This document shows positions 62,304-64,000 of a stretch of 64,000 bases of DNA, piece after piece. Under the pieces are notes generated by a model. The model was not told where the DNA came from. It worked only from the letters and a program-made list of their open reading frames with translations, and made no database searches. Position 1 is the first letter of the stretch. Each line of letters starts with the position of its first letter. Source of the DNA: Macrophomina tecta (taxonomy: Eukaryota > Ascomycota > Dothideomycetes > Botryosphaeriales > Botryosphaeriaceae); contig JAKSGN010000002.1 in the NCBI GenBank assembly GCA_024180945.1, positions 3,348,001-3,412,000 of the forward strand. The letters run 5' to 3'. The position numbers were made by a program, and so were the translations under genes.

Positions 62304-63095
62304 TTACCTCAAGAGTTCTCGCTCTGCTCCATATGCCCCTCCGTTATGCTCTCCTTCAATCCTCTTAAGATCATCGACTGCCTCACTGATGGATCGATAC
62401 TCTACGTTCCAGCACTTCATTATCACTGGACCGAGTACCAATGAGCTAGTCTCCGGAAAGCTCTTCGCGCGGAAGAGTTGCTTGATTTCTTTCTCAGCGC
62501 GGTCGTGATATGGTTGGCGCGTTGTCTCGACTTCATATAGAGTAGAGCCTAGGGCAAATATTTCAGACTGCAATGTCGCCTCTGGGAGATCTGGGTGTTC
62601 CGCGTATTCGCTAGCAGACACCAGAGGCTCGCATCCATCGATTGACGAGCCGGCAAAGTCGGAAAGCTGGGCGTTCTCGTTACGATCTAGTAGGACGTTG
62701 TGTGGGCCAATGTCGACCTGTCGCACGTTGCAGGAGTGCACATGTTGGAGAGCTTGCGCTATCTGCCGGGCCCAACGCACGACATCTGTGTGCAGGGGTA
62801 CCTGGCCCGCGTCGCGGAGTTCCCAAAGCCGGCGACGAAGCGGATATTGGTGGCGTTCAAGGACCAGCTGGTTGTGCTTGCTGGAGAACACTCTAGTGAT
62901 ATGCGGATGGGAGCCCAGCCTCTCATAGATCGCACGTTCCATCTCAATCGCAGCATGAGAGTCTAATGGGGTTTGGGCGGAAGGGCGAGGGACCTTGACG
63001 ACTGCTTTCTCGGACACAGCGTAGACGAAACTGGAGATACCGGTGGATACTAGAGGTAGGCCATGCACACTGCCAGACCAGAATGTCGACTCCAT
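62304..63095 (-). CDS. small protein kinase-like protein
   Basis: 263 residues from the ATG at 63095; an earlier GTG is not used. Kinase features, numbered from this start: AVVKVP (K34), IEMERAIYERLG (helix-C Glu53), the catalytic loop RQVDIGPHNVLL (D128, N133) in place of HRDxxxxN, LSDFAGSSIDG (D146, DFA for DFG) and SEIFALGSTLYEV. The key Lys, Glu, Asp, Asn and second Asp all remain, so it may be active despite the variant HRD. The glycine loop is poor. Such short VDIG/DFAG kinases are a recurrent accessory family in ascomycetes (recollection). The C-lobe is complete through PVIMKCWNVEYRSISEAVDD. Confidence 0.85.
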   Translation of the reverse strand: MESTFWSGSVHGLPLVSTGISSFVYAVSEKAVVKVPRPSAQTPLDSHAAIEMERAIYERLGSHPHITRVFSSKHNQLVLERHQYPLRRRLWELRDAGQVPLHTDVVRWARQIAQALQHVHSCNVRQVDIGPHNVLLDRNENAQLSDFAGSSIDGCEPLVSASEYAEHPDLPEATLQSEIFALGSTLYEVETTRQPYHDRAEKEIKQLFRAKSFPETSSLVLGPVIMKCWNVEYRSISEAVDDLKRIEGEHNGGAYGAERELLR

Positions 63096-63116
63096 CAGGT
63101 TATGGTGTGAATTCAC

Positions 63117-64000
63117 TGTGCTTTGAGTTGATGGCGTGGTTGGAGGTTTGACGTGTCTTGAAGCGATGGGGCGCGACGGGGTTAAGTACGCACGGATACC
63201 TATGTATCGGGGACTCTTCGGCGTTTAGGTACATACTCTCACCCTGACCCGCCGCCGCGTCTTCGTCAGACCGTCCTGGCGGAAGAAATTACTTCAAAAA
63301 GAAGGCACTACGATACTATTAAAGCAATACTGACAGATCATAGTCAAGCTCATGCAATACAACACCGAAAGCCAGCCCGAAATGCCCGTTAATAAAGCCG
63401 TTCAATGCGTCCTCTTTGCTCCCCTCATTCCCCGTTCAAAACACGCAGCTCCTGTTCGGTGAATGACCGGCCGCCATCCGCATATTCCTGACATCAAGCG
63501 AGGTGTGAGTATTACATAATTAAATCCACGGATGCTTACTATAACCCACCTCGATATAAGTGCTTGAAGATGATTCGCATGCTGGACAAGCCCCGCGAGC
63601 CCTCGAGGATCCGAAGCTAGCGTTGCGCATAGGCTTTGCGTGATCATTATCGCAATGGCGATAGGACCCAACAGTTTGCGGGTTTTCGCATCGATAGTAC
63701 GTTCTGACTTTTATAACGTGCTTTGGATCGATCTTGCATCCCGAGTAGGAAAAGGAAAATTCGGTATAGATACACATGTTCGCAACCGCTGCATTGGGCT
63801 TGGACGATGGGATATGACCGAGGCGGGCTTCCCTTTATAGCTAGCTGGCAACGAACAAGAATCGGAATCACGGAAATGACTAGTCCTCCTATCATTCCCC
63901 GACAAAGCCTCTTGTCCCGAGTATTACACGTACCTTCCGTTTTCATTTCTACGTGCTTGATGGATCAGCATATAGCAGGAATCTTCTCTCGTGCGGGGCT
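63117..64000. other. intergenic to window end, no gene seen
   Basis: Short overlapping frames only; nothing supported. Confidence 0.4.

Overview
The window looks like an accessory, transposon-rich segment of a filamentous ascomycete (Pezizomycotina) chromosome. The reasons are the short GT-AG introns of about 41-125 nt with CTAAC/CTGAC-type branch sites, TATA boxes ahead of single genes, no operons, and fungal families: DUF3723, a RING-patatin, a Zn2Cys6 fusion, a ferric reductase, a 2EXR/F-box-like protein, and Ginger-, Tc1/mariner- and Tad-type elements. I cannot name the species. No rRNA, tRNA or CRISPR was seen. Exon joins were worked out by hand from splice motifs and frame, so most CDS spans below cover introns; exon limits are given where resolved.

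Layout. 0-2 kb: F-box-like/ankyrin gene with near-identical 99-bp repeats. 2-13 kb: small nuclear-looking or secreted orphan genes, a Pro/Gln-rich protein and a free-standing chromodomain protein. 13.5-22.3 kb: a Ginger-like integrase transposon with 117-bp terminal inverted repeats and a CATA target duplication. Its right repeat is split by a 5.3-kb insertion (ACTA on both sides) that carries an intronless bacterial-type alkyl sulfatase gene, a thioredoxin-like gene without its redox cysteines and a LINE fragment. 22.3-24.7 kb: a 42-bp-arm hairpin, a decayed transposon gene and a broken mariner. 25-31.5 kb: a possible C48-like cysteine protease, two coiled-coil orphans, a pseudokinase and a small secreted protein. 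31.7-35 kb: a Zn2Cys6/maltose-acetyltransferase fusion and a ferric reductase. 35-38.2 kb: coiled-coil, Myb-like and MADS-like genes. 38.3-45.4 kb: a DUF3723 coiled-coil giant divergent from a RING-patatin phospholipase. 45.5-50 kb: three orphans. 50.6-53.7 kb: retroelement and DUF7924 debris. 53.7-61 kb: three genes with PPxY motifs around a decayed-kinase/F-box-like fusion. 62-63 kb: a small protein kinase.

Working together. Little here is a metabolic pathway. Recurrent themes are degenerate signalling proteins (two pseudokinases, a redox-dead thioredoxin), ubiquitin-type adaptors (F-box-like, RING, PPxY), nuclear basic/coiled-coil orphans and uniform TATA promoters. The best candidates for something undescribed are the PPxY cluster with its shared upstream element and the cargo-bearing insertion inside the Ginger-like element; both readings are inference.
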